From NCBI GenBank assembly GCA_052118425.1, contig JBQKHF010000012.1: a DNA stretch of 64,000 nt. One strand, written 5' to 3'. The DNA is from Roseburia_C sp900315735. GTDB taxonomy: Bacteria; Bacillota; Clostridia; Lachnospirales; Lachnospiraceae. Each line of letters opens with the position of its first letter. Position 1 is the stretch's first letter. Below are positions 33,509 through 43,632 of the stretch, one piece after another. Both the position numbers and the translations under genes were made by a program. The notes under the pieces were generated by a model. The model did no database searches. It worked only from the letters and a program-made list of their open reading frames with translations, and had not been told where the DNA came from.

Positions 33509-35449
33509 TTATAAAACGGTAATCAATGTATCCAAAGCTGCAACTTTCTTTGCATCTGTTGGAACTACATCTGCGTAATCTGCTGTGTTACTGATGATAA
33601 CCGGAGTCAGCACGGAATATCCTGCTCCTGTAATCTTTGCAATATCAAATTCCAATAAAAGGTCACCTTTCTTTACTTTGGTTCCCTGTGCTACCTTTGG
33701 TGTAAATCCTTCTCCGTCTAATTTTACGGTATCCATTCCTACATGAATCAGGATTTCTGCTCCGCCATCAGATACCATTCCAATGGCATGACCGGTTGGG
33801 AAGAAGGTTACTACTTCGCCATCACATGGTGCATATAATTTACCTTCTGTCGGAAGAATGGCAACACCCTGTCCTAATGCTCCGCTTGAAAATGCTTCAT
33901 CTTCTACTTCTTCCAAGGCTTTTACTTCTCCGGTAAGAGGAGATGCAATTACCTGGTTTGCTGCGGTTTTTGTGTCTTTCTTTTCAATTTTTGCTTCACC
34001 ATTCTGTGGTGCGTCATCATGATAGGTAATGTAAGTTGCTACGAAAGCAATTACCATAGCTACTGCCATACCGATTAATACCCAGATTAAACTGTAAATG
34101 CTCTTTGACTCGCCATCGATGAATGCCGGAAGTCCGAAGAATCCAAGTCCACCCATCATATAAGTCTTAACTCCTGCAAATCCTACGATTCCACCACCGA
34201 TAGCGGATGCGATACAGGAAATTACGAATGGTTTTTTCTTTGGAAGTGTAATACCGTAAATACATGGCTCTGTTACACCAAAGAGTCCGGAGATAAATGC
34301 CGGTAATGCAATATTTCTAAGTTTCTTGTCTTTTGTCTTTAATACGATTGCCAGTACAACCATGGACTGTGCAAAGGATGCTACGAAATATGGAGAAAGG
34401 ATGAAGTCATATCCTAAGGTTCCATAATTAATCATTGCCAGTGGAACCAGTCCCCAATGTAATCCGAAGATTACCAATACCTGCCAGAATGCTCCCACCA
34501 GGATACCTGCTACAAGACCTCCTACAACCGGAAGGTTATAGATTGCTCCGAAGATAATACCGATAATGTTGCAAAGGAAAGTAGATACCGGTCCGATTAC
34601 CAGATAGGTAAGTGGAACCATTACTGCTAAAGTTACAACCGGAACGATAAATGTTTTGATAACATCCGGGATTACTTTCTTTAATTTCTTTTCCAGCCAT
34701 GCTGCACAGGCTACTGCAATAACAATTGGTACCACAGAAGAAGTATAACCACTGGATGGCATAATAACAGGAATTCCAAAGAAAGTTGTATAATAATTCA
34801 TTTCAAATGAAGTTCCTGCAAACAGGGAACCAATCAGTTCTCCTGAAGTCAGATTAACCAGTGCCGGATAGGTAAGTGAAATACCAAGTGCCATTCCGAT
34901 GAATTCATTCATCTTAAATTTCTTTGCTGCAGTATATCCTAAGATAATCGGCAGGAAATAGAAGAATCCGTCTCCGATGGAATACCAGAGCTGATATGCT
35001 CCGCTTGCGGTAACATCAATTCCTGACTGGCTTGCGATAAATGCCCAGAGTGCCAAAAGTCCTTTGATAATACCTGCTGCACAAAGCACGCCAAGGAACG
35101 GCTGGAATACACCGGAAATCAAATCAATGAGTCTTGCGCCAAGCCCCATCTTCTCGCCGCCGTCTTCTGCATCCTCGGAAACAGCTCCGTTTCCGGCAAG
35201 ATGTGCATGTTCACAAACCACATCATAGACATCCGGTACATGATTTCCGATTACGATCTGATACTGTCCGCCGGATTTCATTACGGTTACAATTCCGTCT
35301 GTTGCTTTTAATACTTCTGTGTTTGCCTTTGACTCGTCTTTTAATTTAAAACGAAGTCTGGTAACACAGTGTGCAAGGCTTATGATATTCTCCCTGCCGC
35401 CTACGTTCTGGATGATAATTCTTGCCAGTCCATCATACTTACTTGCCAT
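33509..35449 (-). CDS. bglP: Beta-glucoside PTS transporter, EIIBCA
   Basis: 646 aa with all three domains. IIB (1-90) has the phosphorylated Cys28 in LAHCVTRLRFKL. IIC (about 100-470) has ten or so membrane helices and the TEPCIYGITLPKKKPF loop. IIA (about 500-640) has the His in ILIHVGMDTVKL. It imports and phosphorylates beta-glucosides using phosphate from EI and HPr. A LicT-type target and terminator precede it (35525-35599). Strong SD GGAGGGATT. Confidence 0.95.
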   Translation of the reverse strand: MASKYDGLARIIIQNVGGRENIISLAHCVTRLRFKLKDESKANTEVLKATDGIVTVMKSGGQYQIVIGNHVPDVYDVVCEHAHLAGNGAVSEDAEDGGEKMGLGARLIDLISGVFQPFLGVLCAAGIIKGLLALWAFIASQSGIDVTASGAYQLWYSIGDGFFYFLPIILGYTAAKKFKMNEFIGMALGISLTYPALVNLTSGELIGSLFAGTSFEMNYYTTFFGIPVIMPSSGYTSSVVPIVIAVACAAWLEKKLKKVIPDVIKTFIVPVVTLAVMVPLTYLVIGPVSTFLCNIIGIIFGAIYNLPVVGGLVAGILVGAFWQVLVIFGLHWGLVPLAMINYGTLGYDFILSPYFVASFAQSMVVLAIVLKTKDKKLRNIALPAFISGLFGVTEPCIYGITLPKKKPFVISCIASAIGGGIVGFAGVKTYMMGGLGFFGLPAFIDGESKSIYSLIWVLIGMAVAMVIAFVATYITYHDDAPQNGEAKIEKKDTKTAANQVIASPLTGEVKALEEVEDEAFSSGALGQGVAILPTEGKLYAPCDGEVVTFFPTGHAIGMVSDGGAEILIHVGMDTVKLDGEGFTPKVAQGTKVKKGDLLLEFDIAKITGAGYSVLTPVIISNTADYADVVPTDAKKVAALDTLITVL

Positions 35450-35524
35450 AATAATCCCTCCATTTTTATAGCATGTTTGTTTTTATCTAAAACACTGCGG
35501 TGTTTTATTCATTTTGTAAAAAAT

Positions 35525-35599
35525 AAAAAAGCCCAAACAAATAAAACTCTTCCTATGAGTCTTATTCGTCTGGGTTTTGCCGTCTTAACGTAACAATCC
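35525..35599 (-). promoter_or_regulatory. LicT/BglG antiterminator target with overlapping terminator before bglP
   Basis: Minus strand GGATTGTTAC...GGCAAAACCC (35572-35599) is the RNA antiterminator motif. It overlaps the 5' arm of a terminator, CCCAGACGAATAAGACTC pairing with GAGTTTTATTTGTTTGGG, followed by CTTTTTT (35525-35575). LicT binding would block the terminator. Confidence 0.88.
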
Positions 35600-35615
35600 C
35601 TTGCCGAAAGGGTAT

Positions 35616-36452
35616 TTACTTATTCATACTGTGAATCACACGATGAATGTGTACTGCCAGATAGGAAATCTCTACATCCGAGACTTCATAATCAAGCTTT
35701 TTCTTCATGTAACTCTTTATCTTCTGTGCACATTCGTAGGAACGTGGGAAACGGTCCGCAATCAACTGGTCAAATTCTTCATCATTGCGTTCACTGTCTT
35801 CCCGACTGATTACCCGCTGTACAAAGAATCTTAAATGCGTTACAAAACGCTCATAGGACAGGCTCTTTTCATCCAATTCCACCTGAAAGGTATATCTGAC
35901 TATATTGAGTATATCCTTTATCATTGCCGGCATGTTTCTGGACTGGTTCATCTGACCGCCCATCTGTGCATTTACCAGATGCATCGCAATAAATCCAGCT
36001 TCATCCTCCGGCAGTTCCACGTCTAATTCCTGCTTTACAATATCTAAGGCTTTTAATCCTACCTGGAATTCTGCATTGTAGAATTTCTTCATCTCCCAGA
36101 AGAGTTCATTGGCAACTACGATACCCTGCCGTTTTCTCTCTATGGCATATCCCAAGTGGTCTGTTAATGTCACATAAATATTTTTATTTAAATGATAACC
36201 TAATGTTTCTCTGGCATATGCAATAACCAGCTCGGCTGTCCGTATATATTCATACGGCATATCCTTTACCACCTGCATGAACTGGCTGGTGCTTTCATCC
36301 GGAAGGGAGAATACTTTTTCTATCTTTGTCTCATCAATTTCTTCTCCGGCTTTCTTTCCGAAGCCTATGCCCTTTCCCATAACGACAATTTCTTTGCCTT
36401 TATCGTCCTCGGAACTGATTACATTATTGTTAATTACTTTGATAATCTGCAT
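35616..36452 (-). CDS. licT: BglG/LicT-family transcription antiterminator
   Basis: 278 aa. N-terminal RNA-binding domain (MQIIKVINNN, KEIVVMGKGIGFGKKAGE), then PRD1 (about 65-165) and PRD2 (about 170-278) with conserved His residues such as TDHLGYAIER and FIAMHLVNAQMG, and SYLAVHIHRVI at the end. PRDs are phosphorylated by the PTS to report sugar supply. It binds the two targets at 35525 and 36476 and so controls bglP and itself. Confidence 0.95.
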   Translation of the reverse strand: MQIIKVINNNVISSEDDKGKEIVVMGKGIGFGKKAGEEIDETKIEKVFSLPDESTSQFMQVVKDMPYEYIRTAELVIAYARETLGYHLNKNIYVTLTDHLGYAIERKRQGIVVANELFWEMKKFYNAEFQVGLKALDIVKQELDVELPEDEAGFIAMHLVNAQMGGQMNQSRNMPAMIKDILNIVRYTFQVELDEKSLSYERFVTHLRFFVQRVISREDSERNDEEFDQLIADRFPRSYECAQKIKSYMKKKLDYEVSDVEISYLAVHIHRVIHSMNK

Positions 36453-36475
36453 TACGTTTCACCTGTTTATGATAT

Positions 36476-36563
36476 AAAAAAAGCTGCATTACACTCTAAA
36501 TAATCCGAACGAACAATTATCTTAAAGTGCAATCCAGTCTTGCCTATCTCTAGTAACAATCCG
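36476..36563 (-). promoter_or_regulatory. LicT target and terminator in the licT leader
   Basis: Minus strand GGATTGTTACTAGAGATAGG (36544-36563) with GCAAGACTGG after it is the antiterminator motif. A terminator follows: TTGCACTTTAAGATAATTG pairs with a GGATTATTTAGAGTGTAATGCA-like arm (broken by small mismatches), then CTTTTTTT (36476-36482). Confidence 0.85.
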
Positions 36564-36590
36564 GTTTGCGTCCCTGCTTATTACATTACA

Positions 36591-36619
36591 AATGTACTAT
36601 ATTTTAGCAGAAACGTCAA
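36591..36619 (-). promoter_or_regulatory. Candidate licT operon promoter
   Basis: Minus strand TTGACG (36614-36619), 17-bp spacer, TACATT (36591-36596). The -10 is weak. Confidence 0.5.
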
Positions 36620-36683
36620 GACCGGAATGTCAACTTCGTATATAATATATAATTTTGTCGTTTTTGTTTTTGTGCATAGTGCA

Positions 36684-37763
36684 CTATTTTCCTGTAATAA
36701 TTCCACCACCGGCAACAAAGTCTCCATCATAAAGAACGACAGCCTGTCCCGGTGTCACGGCACGAACCGGTTCTTCAAAATGACAGCAGATTCTGCCCTC
36801 TCCGATATTTTCCACGGTACACATGGCTCCGGCATGTCCATAACGGATTTTGCCTAAGAGGCGTCTGCCATCAAAATCGGTAAGTCCCATATAATTGACA
36901 TGGTCAGCAATCAACGTATCCGTAAATACATCATCCGGCGAACCTACCACCACTTCATTGGTCTCCGGTCTGATCTCCGTGACGAAGATTCGCTTGCCGT
37001 ATGGTATATTCAATCCACGGCGCTGTCCTACGGTATAGTGGGTGATTCCTTTGTGCCGTCCGATTATCTCACCGTCTTTTGTCACAAAGTTTCCCTCTCC
37101 CGGAACTGCATCTCCAACTTCACGGTCAATAAAACCTGCATAGTCATTATCCGGGATAAAGCAGATTTCCTGGCTGTCTCTCTTATGAGCCACCGGAAGT
37201 CCCACTTCTTCTGCGATTTTACGGATTTCATCTTTATGATAAGCTCCTACCGGCATCAGCGTGTGGGATAACTGCTCCTGTGTCAGATTATATAATGCAT
37301 AAGTCTGATCCTTGGCTGCTGTTACGGATTTTGCTACCGCGAAACGCCCGTTGTCACATTTTGCAATTCTGGCATAATGTCCAGTTGCAATATAATCTGC
37401 TCCGATGCTTAAGCTTCTGGTCAGAAGTGACTCCCATTTTACATAACGGTTGCAGGCGATACATGGATTCGGCGTTCTTCCTGCTAAATATTCTGCCACA
37501 AAATAATCCATTACATACTTTTTAAATTCCTGCTTAAAGTTCATTACATAATATGGTATCTCTAACCGGTCTGCCACTCTTCTGGCATCATCTACGGCAC
37601 TGAGTCCACAGCAGCCGCCATTTTCCTGCTGCTGTGTCTCTTCCTCATCCTGCCAGATCTGCATGGTTACACCGATAACATCATATCCCTGTTCCTTTAA
37701 AAGATATGCCGCAACGGAAGAATCCACTCCGCCGGACATTCCAACTACTACTTTTTCCTTCAT
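36684..37763 (-). CDS. mnmA: tRNA-specific 2-thiouridylase
   Basis: 359 aa. The PP-loop is VGMSGGVDSSVAAYLL; the two catalytic Cys are in NPCIACNRYVKW and SQEICFIPD. It makes 2-thiouridine at tRNA position 34 of Lys, Glu and Gln tRNAs. The chosen ATG follows AGGATT; a 15-codon extension is rejected. It follows an IscS-type desulfurase by 70 bp, a known arrangement in Firmicutes where that enzyme supplies the sulfur directly. Confidence 0.95.
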   Translation of the reverse strand: MKEKVVVGMSGGVDSSVAAYLLKEQGYDVIGVTMQIWQDEEETQQQENGGCCGLSAVDDARRVADRLEIPYYVMNFKQEFKKYVMDYFVAEYLAGRTPNPCIACNRYVKWESLLTRSLSIGADYIATGHYARIAKCDNGRFAVAKSVTAAKDQTYALYNLTQEQLSHTLMPVGAYHKDEIRKIAEEVGLPVAHKRDSQEICFIPDNDYAGFIDREVGDAVPGEGNFVTKDGEIIGRHKGITHYTVGQRRGLNIPYGKRIFVTEIRPETNEVVVGSPDDVFTDTLIADHVNYMGLTDFDGRRLLGKIRYGHAGAMCTVENIGEGRICCHFEEPVRAVTPGQAVVLYDGDFVAGGGIITGK

Positions 37764-37833
37764 ATATTTAATCCTATCTCTACAGGCAAATTTTTTAGCT
37801 GCACTCACAGTTTACCCACACAGTCAGCATCCG

Positions 37834-39000
37834 TCAAGTGAATTTTATGGTTTCCTTCTGTCCCCGGAGGATTGCGACATTCTTTTTGATGCAGGATACC
37901 ACATAGTCTATCTGCTCTGCCGTTATATTTTCATTTAAGGTAAGCCGCAATGCTCCCCTTGCAGTTTCCGGCGGTACACCGATGGCTGTCAGCACATGGG
38001 ATGGCTCATGTTCCCCGGAAGAACAAGCTGAACCTGCCGACGCACAGATTCCATCCATATCCAGCATAACCAGTAAATTGCCACCTTCTAACTCTTCAAA
38101 GCAAAAGTCCACATTATTCGGAAGACGGTTGTTCCATTCCCCATTCAGTCTCACCTTTGGCACCTGTTTTAATACCGAATAAATAAGATAATCCCGCATC
38201 CTTGTCTCGATTTCCATTCGTTCTTTTAAACTTTCCATTGCCATGGCTGCCGCTTTTCCCATACCGACAATTCCCGGCACATTCTCGGTTCCAGCCCGGA
38301 CACCGCTTTCCTGACCACCGCCGTGAATAAAAGGCGGAATCCTCTTTTTCTTTCGCACATATAAAAATCCGGTTCCCTTTGGTCCGTTGAATTTATGTGC
38401 ACTGGCACTCATCATATCAATATTCATTCTGTTTACATCAATAGGAATATGTCCATATGCCTGAACAGCATCCGTATGAAAGCAGATTCCATATCTTCTG
38501 GCAATCATACCGATTTTTGCTATAGGCTCTATGGTGCCAATCTCATTATTCGCCATCATAACGGAAATTAATATGGTATCCGGCCGGATTGCCCGCCGTA
38601 CCTGTTCCAATGAGACTGTTCCCTTGTCATCTACCGGAAGATAAGTAATCTCATAACCGTTCTGCTCTAAGTATTCGCAGGTTCTTAAAATGGCATGATG
38701 TTCTATTTTGGTGGTAATAATATGCCGCCCCCGCATACCCATGCTTTCTGAGGTACATTTTAATGCCCAGTTATCAGACTCACTTCCTCCCGCTGTAAAA
38801 TATATTTCCTCCGGCTGCGCCCCGATGCTCTGTGCAATGATCTGCCGGCTTTCTTCTATGGCATCATGGCTTTTTTGTCCCAGATCATAAAGGGCAGATG
38901 GATTTCCATAACGACGCTCATAAAAGGGCAGCATTGCTTCGATTACTTCCGGTGCTGTCGGTGTTGTTGCTGCATTATCAAGATAAATCATTTTCTTCAT
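37834..39000 (-). CDS. iscS: Cysteine desulfurase, IscS/NifS type (tRNA thiolation partner)
   Basis: 388 aa. Start MIYLDNAATTPTAPEV, PLP Lys in SASAHKFNGPKG and the mobile-loop Cys in CASAGSACSSGEHEPSHV. Group I desulfurase, distinct from SufS at 17244. Being next to mnmA, it likely delivers sulfur to MnmA and perhaps ThiI. No iscU or fdx nearby. Confidence 0.93.
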   Translation of the reverse strand: MKKMIYLDNAATTPTAPEVIEAMLPFYERRYGNPSALYDLGQKSHDAIEESRQIIAQSIGAQPEEIYFTAGGSESDNWALKCTSESMGMRGRHIITTKIEHHAILRTCEYLEQNGYEITYLPVDDKGTVSLEQVRRAIRPDTILISVMMANNEIGTIEPIAKIGMIARRYGICFHTDAVQAYGHIPIDVNRMNIDMMSASAHKFNGPKGTGFLYVRKKKRIPPFIHGGGQESGVRAGTENVPGIVGMGKAAAMAMESLKERMEIETRMRDYLIYSVLKQVPKVRLNGEWNNRLPNNVDFCFEELEGGNLLVMLDMDGICASAGSACSSGEHEPSHVLTAIGVPPETARGALRLTLNENITAEQIDYVVSCIKKNVAILRGQKETIKFT

Positions 39001-39084
39001 GCTTCTTTCCCTCTGAGAATAGTTCTTTCTGCCTCTGATTTATCATATACTTTTGACAAATCTGCTTTTTCATGGAGGCTCCAA

Positions 39085-40386
39085 TTGAAACCACTGAAAT
39101 CCATTTCCAATCCACTGATTGCAGGTACACTCCTGCTTACTGTGACCGGGCTTTCCAGCAGAGTAATCGGTTTCTTCTATAGAATATTCCTCTCCCGTAT
39201 AATTGGTGCAGAAGGCTTAGGGATTTATCAGCTTATTTTCCCTATTTTTGCCCTCTGTATTGCCTTCAGTGCTTCCGGCATCCAGACGGCTGTCTCCCGT
39301 TTTGTTGCCGCAGCTGACCATAAAAATACCGGCATGAGTTACCTCTATGCCGGTCTGGTTCTTTCTGTGGGAATTGCACTCTCACTTACTGTTATTCTGA
39401 TTTCTTATTCTGATTTTATTGCCATTCATATTTTAGACGAAGCCCGCTGTGCCCCACTCCTTGTTATTCTTTCCTACTGCCTGATTCCCGCCAGTGTCCA
39501 TGCCTGCATCAACGGCTATTATTATGGAAAGAAGAAAACTCTGGTGCCATCCTTAAGCCAGCTTATGGAACAGGTTGTCCGCGTCTTAAGCGTCTATGTG
39601 CTTTATCTTATCTGCCTGGAAAAAAGTTATCCCATCACCCCGTCCATTGCTGTCTGGGGTATTGTCTGCGGCGAACTGGCTTCTTCGCTCTTTTCCATAA
39701 GCTGCCTTCATTTTAAAAAGTGCAGCAGGCATATGAAAACAATTTTCAAAGAGCTTTCTCTTTTTGCCCTGCCTCTTACTGCCAATCATGTGGCATATCA
39801 CTTATTTTCCAGCGTTGAAGCCATTCTGATTCCCATCTGTCTAAAAGAATTTGGCTACAGCAATCAGGACGCTTTGAGTGTCTTCGGCATCTTTACCGGA
39901 ATGGCAATGCCGATGATTCTCTTTCCCAATGTCCTTGTGAATTCTGTCTCAGTGCTGCTGATGCCTACCATTTCAGAAGCCTATGCCAGAAAAGATTTCC
40001 ACTTAATCCGCCGTGCAATTAAAAAAACGGTGTTTTATTGTCTGCTCCTTGGTTTCTCCTGCACCTTCGGTTTTCTTCTGACCGGAAACTGGATTGGACA
40101 TTTTGTTTTCCAAAATACATTAGCCGGCAGCTTCATCCTCATATTAAGCTGGATCTGTCCATTCCTCTATCTGTCCACCACCCTCACTTCCGTTCTTCAT
40201 GGTCTGGGAAAACCGGGGAGTGCATTCTATATCAATATGAGTGGCTGCGCCCTACGCATTTTCTTTATCTATGCTTTAATTCCAAGATACGGCATCCGCT
40301 GTTATCTTTATGGTATGCTTGCCGGAGAACTGCTGACTACCTTCTTATCTTTCCTTGCTCTTTTTCGTTTTGCCAGAAAGAAATAG
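39085..40386 (+). CDS. MOP-superfamily flippase (SpoVB/MurJ-like)
   Basis: 433 aa, about 12-14 membrane helices. N-terminus NPLIAGTLLLTVTGLSSRVIG and FYRIFLSRIIGAEGLGIYQL are typical of the SpoVB/polysaccharide flippase group, which move lipid-linked sugars across the membrane. I chose the TTG six bases after GGAGG; the 73-codon in-frame extension overlaps iscS on the other strand and is Cys-rich noise. The gene is divergent from iscS. It is somewhat short for SpoVB, so the precise role (sporulation, peptidoglycan or capsule) is open. Confidence 0.85.
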   Translation: MKPLKSISNPLIAGTLLLTVTGLSSRVIGFFYRIFLSRIIGAEGLGIYQLIFPIFALCIAFSASGIQTAVSRFVAAADHKNTGMSYLYAGLVLSVGIALSLTVILISYSDFIAIHILDEARCAPLLVILSYCLIPASVHACINGYYYGKKKTLVPSLSQLMEQVVRVLSVYVLYLICLEKSYPITPSIAVWGIVCGELASSLFSISCLHFKKCSRHMKTIFKELSLFALPLTANHVAYHLFSSVEAILIPICLKEFGYSNQDALSVFGIFTGMAMPMILFPNVLVNSVSVLLMPTISEAYARKDFHLIRRAIKKTVFYCLLLGFSCTFGFLLTGNWIGHFVFQNTLAGSFILILSWICPFLYLSTTLTSVLHGLGKPGSAFYINMSGCALRIFFIYALIPRYGIRCYLYGMLAGELLTTFLSFLALFRFARKK

Positions 40387-40403
40387 AATGGAAACATGCT
40401 GCT

Positions 40404-43400
40404 TTAGTCTACGGATTTTAATGATTCCGCCATGTTGATACGCTCTAATTTTCCTGTCATCATACGGTTTACTATCCATGCAAAGCCTAACGTCAGCAAA
40501 ACACTAAAGAGATAACTTACTGCATTAATCTGCACATTAAAAGATACCATATCAATCTGTATCTCACCCATTACAAAACGGTGGAACCATTTTCCCAAAA
40601 TCAGTCCCAGTCCACAGCCGATGGCAGTTAAGACCATATTTTCCCGGAATACATAAGATGCGGTTTCTTTCGGATAGAAGCCTAATACTTTAATGGTCGC
40701 AATCTCACGCACCCGCTCCGTAATGTTGATATTATTAAGATTATATAATACGATAAATGCCAGTGCTCCGGCGCAGATAATGATGATAATGACAATATAA
40801 TTCATGCAGGACATCATCTGTGAAATCCGGTTTAACATATCGGAATTGACCGTTACTGCCGTCACGCCATCTGCTTTCATCAGTGCTGCGCTCACTTCAT
40901 GAATATCTGCCTCATCCGGCAGGCTCACATATACATTTTTAAATACCACGTCCCCAATCTGCTTCTCATAGGACTCCGCTGCAATGTATACATAATTGTA
41001 AATGTGATTCTCACAGATTCCGGTGACTTTTAAGTGCATCTCATTGTTGTCACTGTCGCGTAACAGAATCATATCGCTTGTTTTGACACCATAAGTTTCT
41101 GCCACTTTCTTCGAAAGTACTGCTTCTCCTTCTTTTGGATAAGCAATCGGCTCCTGCTTCTTGGTATGCAGTGAAATAAAACCTTCTACTTCATCCGGAT
41201 TTTCTACTGCCACCATATTAATAGATTTGGTGCCTTCATCTGTCACCAGATCAATGGTCTTTTCCATGGCATACATGCCTGCTGCATTTTCCTTTTCCAG
41301 TATGGAATCTAAAGATTTAAGGTCAGCTCCTCCCGGCGTCTTTCCATCCTTTAACGTAACTCCGATATCGTAAAGCTGGATTTCTTCATACTGCTGGTCT
41401 GCCACTGCCACTACAGAATCTCTTACACCAAAGCCCATTACCAATAACGCAGTACAGCCGCTGATTCCGATTACCATCATAAAGAAACGCTTCTTATAAC
41501 GTACAATATTTCTTACGGATACCTTCTGTAAGAACTTGAGTCTCTTCCAGATAAATGGTACATGCTCTAAGAATACACGTTTTCCGGCTTTCGGTGCCTT
41601 CGGACGCATCAAATCTGCTGCTACTTCTCTTAACTCCTTATGGCAGGACAGCCAGGTGGTTCCAACGGAGCAAAGCACCGCAACGGTAAGCGAAATCAGT
41701 GCCAGCGGCAGGTCAAATACATAATAAATCGCACCCATTTTATAAATAATTCCATAAGCCGTTATGATAACCAATGGGAAGAAATGGATTCCCAGGGCAT
41801 AACCGATTAACGTTCCGCTGATAGCTGCCGAACCGGAATAGAAAAGATATTTTCCCATAATCTTTCCTTCGCTAAAGCCCAGTGCCTTTAACACACCAAT
41901 CTGTGTACGCTGTTCTTCTACCATCCGGTTCATGGTAGTCATACAGATTAATGCTGCCACCAGAAAGAAAAATACCGGAAATACATTGGCAATTCCCTTT
42001 ACTACACCGGAATCATTTTTCAGACATACATAACCTACGTTAGTATTCCGGTCCAATACATAAGTCTCCGGTTTCTCGATTTCATCTATCTTACTCTGTG
42101 CATCTGCTATCTGTGCTTCCGCATCCTGCATCTGCTCATCAAATTCACTCTGATTCTCCTGATACTGCTGTAAGCCGTCTGCCAGTTCTGTTTCTGCACT
42201 TTCAAGCTGAGCTTCCTTTTCTTCTATCTGTTCTTTTGCTGTTGCAAGCTGTCTCTCTCCATCTGTAAGCTCTGCCTCAGCAGCTGCCAGTGCATTTTTT
42301 CCATCTTCTATCTGCTGCTTTGCGGCTGCCAGCTGGCTTTCCGCAGAAGAAAGCTGTCCTGCGGCTGCTTCTAATTCCGCATTCTTTGTATTTAATTCTG
42401 CTTCTGCACCGGCAACCTCCGTTAATCCTGCTTCAATCTGTGCCAGCATCTCTTCATAGCCCGGAGTATCTTCTGTCAGCTGCGCTTTTGCCGCTTCAAG
42501 GCTGCTCCGCTTATCTGCTACCTGTTGCTTTGCTGCCAGATAAGCATTCAGTCCCTGCTCATATTCTGCCTTTTTTGCCGCCAGTGCGCTTTCCTGGTCA
42601 GAAATCTGCTGCGATGCACTCTCTAATTCTGCTGCCTTAGAAGACAGTGCATCCTTCCCGGACTGCAGCTCCGATGCTTTGTAAGAAAGCTCGGTTTTTG
42701 CGGAAGCAATCTGATTTTTACCATCGAAAATCTCTGTTTCTCCATCGGTAAGCTGCTGCTTTGCGGATTCTAATTCCGTTTCAGCTTCTGCCCGTTTTTC
42801 CTCTAATTCTTCCTTCTTCTCATCCAGTTCGTCCTGTGCTTCTTTTACAATCTCTTCATAACGGATCTCTGCCTGTTCTTTCGTATATGTTTCCCAGTCC
42901 GCTTCCTTTGCATCCATATAGGCATCGTATTCATCGGAATAGATGTCGTAATCTTCATCAAATTTAATATAGATTTCCGTGTCATAATCTACTGCAAATC
43001 CATCTTTTAATAAATAGGCAAATCCGCTGATTCTGCCATTTCCAATAGATGCATTTCCACGTTCAAACTGGATATAGCAGGGTGACTGCACCAGTCCGGT
43101 AATCGTATATTCTTTGTATGCAAATTTATCCAGATCATCTGCCGTATTATTTTCCGAGAGAACCAGCTTACTTCCGATGGCATCCTCCGAAAAAAGTGCA
43201 GAATCCACCACACATTCATCTGCAGACTGCGGCATTTCTCCGGCAACCAGCTTCAGTTTATTGACCTTCTCTGTAATAGAATGCATCTTGATAACGCGCT
43301 CATTTTCTCCGGCATCCTTATAAAGAACTTCTGCCGATACGGCTCCCTCCGCCGCCCGGACGTCTTCTTTTTGTGCCAGTGCTTCTACATTTTCTTCCGT

Positions 43401-43604
43401 AAATCCAAGTGTGGATACCAGACGATAATCATAAAACTGCAAATCCTTTAAATAGACATCCGCAGAATGTACCATTACCGACTGGGTAATCTTAAGTCCG
43501 GAAAAGAATGCAACACCCAGCGCAATAATGGCTAGAATGGCAAAATATCTTCCAAAGCTTTTCTTTATCTCACGAAATGTATTTCTCTTCATCATGGATT
43601 TCAT
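40404..43604 (-). CDS. FtsX-type ABC permease with a long coiled-coil extracytoplasmic domain
   Basis: 1066 aa. TM1 at about 19-38, an extracytoplasmic region to about 535 and then the first FtsX membrane block (FPVFFFLVAALICMTTMN). A second extracytoplasmic region precedes the final membrane block (VIIIIIICAGALAFIVLYNL and GLILGKWF). Residues about 240-515 are an Ala/Glu/Lys/Gln-rich coiled coil with heptad-like repeats (EAELTDGERQLATAKEQIEE). It pairs with the ATPase encoded just upstream. Similar proteins are annotated as lipoprotein-release or peptide-export systems; the substrate is unknown. It may act mechanically, like FtsEX on cell-wall enzymes (inference). Confidence 0.88.
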   Translation of the reverse strand: MKSMMKRNTFREIKKSFGRYFAILAIIALGVAFFSGLKITQSVMVHSADVYLKDLQFYDYRLVSTLGFTEENVEALAQKEDVRAAEGAVSAEVLYKDAGENERVIKMHSITEKVNKLKLVAGEMPQSADECVVDSALFSEDAIGSKLVLSENNTADDLDKFAYKEYTITGLVQSPCYIQFERGNASIGNGRISGFAYLLKDGFAVDYDTEIYIKFDEDYDIYSDEYDAYMDAKEADWETYTKEQAEIRYEEIVKEAQDELDEKKEELEEKRAEAETELESAKQQLTDGETEIFDGKNQIASAKTELSYKASELQSGKDALSSKAAELESASQQISDQESALAAKKAEYEQGLNAYLAAKQQVADKRSSLEAAKAQLTEDTPGYEEMLAQIEAGLTEVAGAEAELNTKNAELEAAAGQLSSAESQLAAAKQQIEDGKNALAAAEAELTDGERQLATAKEQIEEKEAQLESAETELADGLQQYQENQSEFDEQMQDAEAQIADAQSKIDEIEKPETYVLDRNTNVGYVCLKNDSGVVKGIANVFPVFFFLVAALICMTTMNRMVEEQRTQIGVLKALGFSEGKIMGKYLFYSGSAAISGTLIGYALGIHFFPLVIITAYGIIYKMGAIYYVFDLPLALISLTVAVLCSVGTTWLSCHKELREVAADLMRPKAPKAGKRVFLEHVPFIWKRLKFLQKVSVRNIVRYKKRFFMMVIGISGCTALLVMGFGVRDSVVAVADQQYEEIQLYDIGVTLKDGKTPGGADLKSLDSILEKENAAGMYAMEKTIDLVTDEGTKSINMVAVENPDEVEGFISLHTKKQEPIAYPKEGEAVLSKKVAETYGVKTSDMILLRDSDNNEMHLKVTGICENHIYNYVYIAAESYEKQIGDVVFKNVYVSLPDEADIHEVSAALMKADGVTAVTVNSDMLNRISQMMSCMNYIVIIIIICAGALAFIVLYNLNNINITERVREIATIKVLGFYPKETASYVFRENMVLTAIGCGLGLILGKWFHRFVMGEIQIDMVSFNVQINAVSYLFSVLLTLGFAWIVNRMMTGKLERINMAESLKSVD

Positions 43605-43632
43605 ATTTCAAACCCTTTCTTTTCCACATGAA

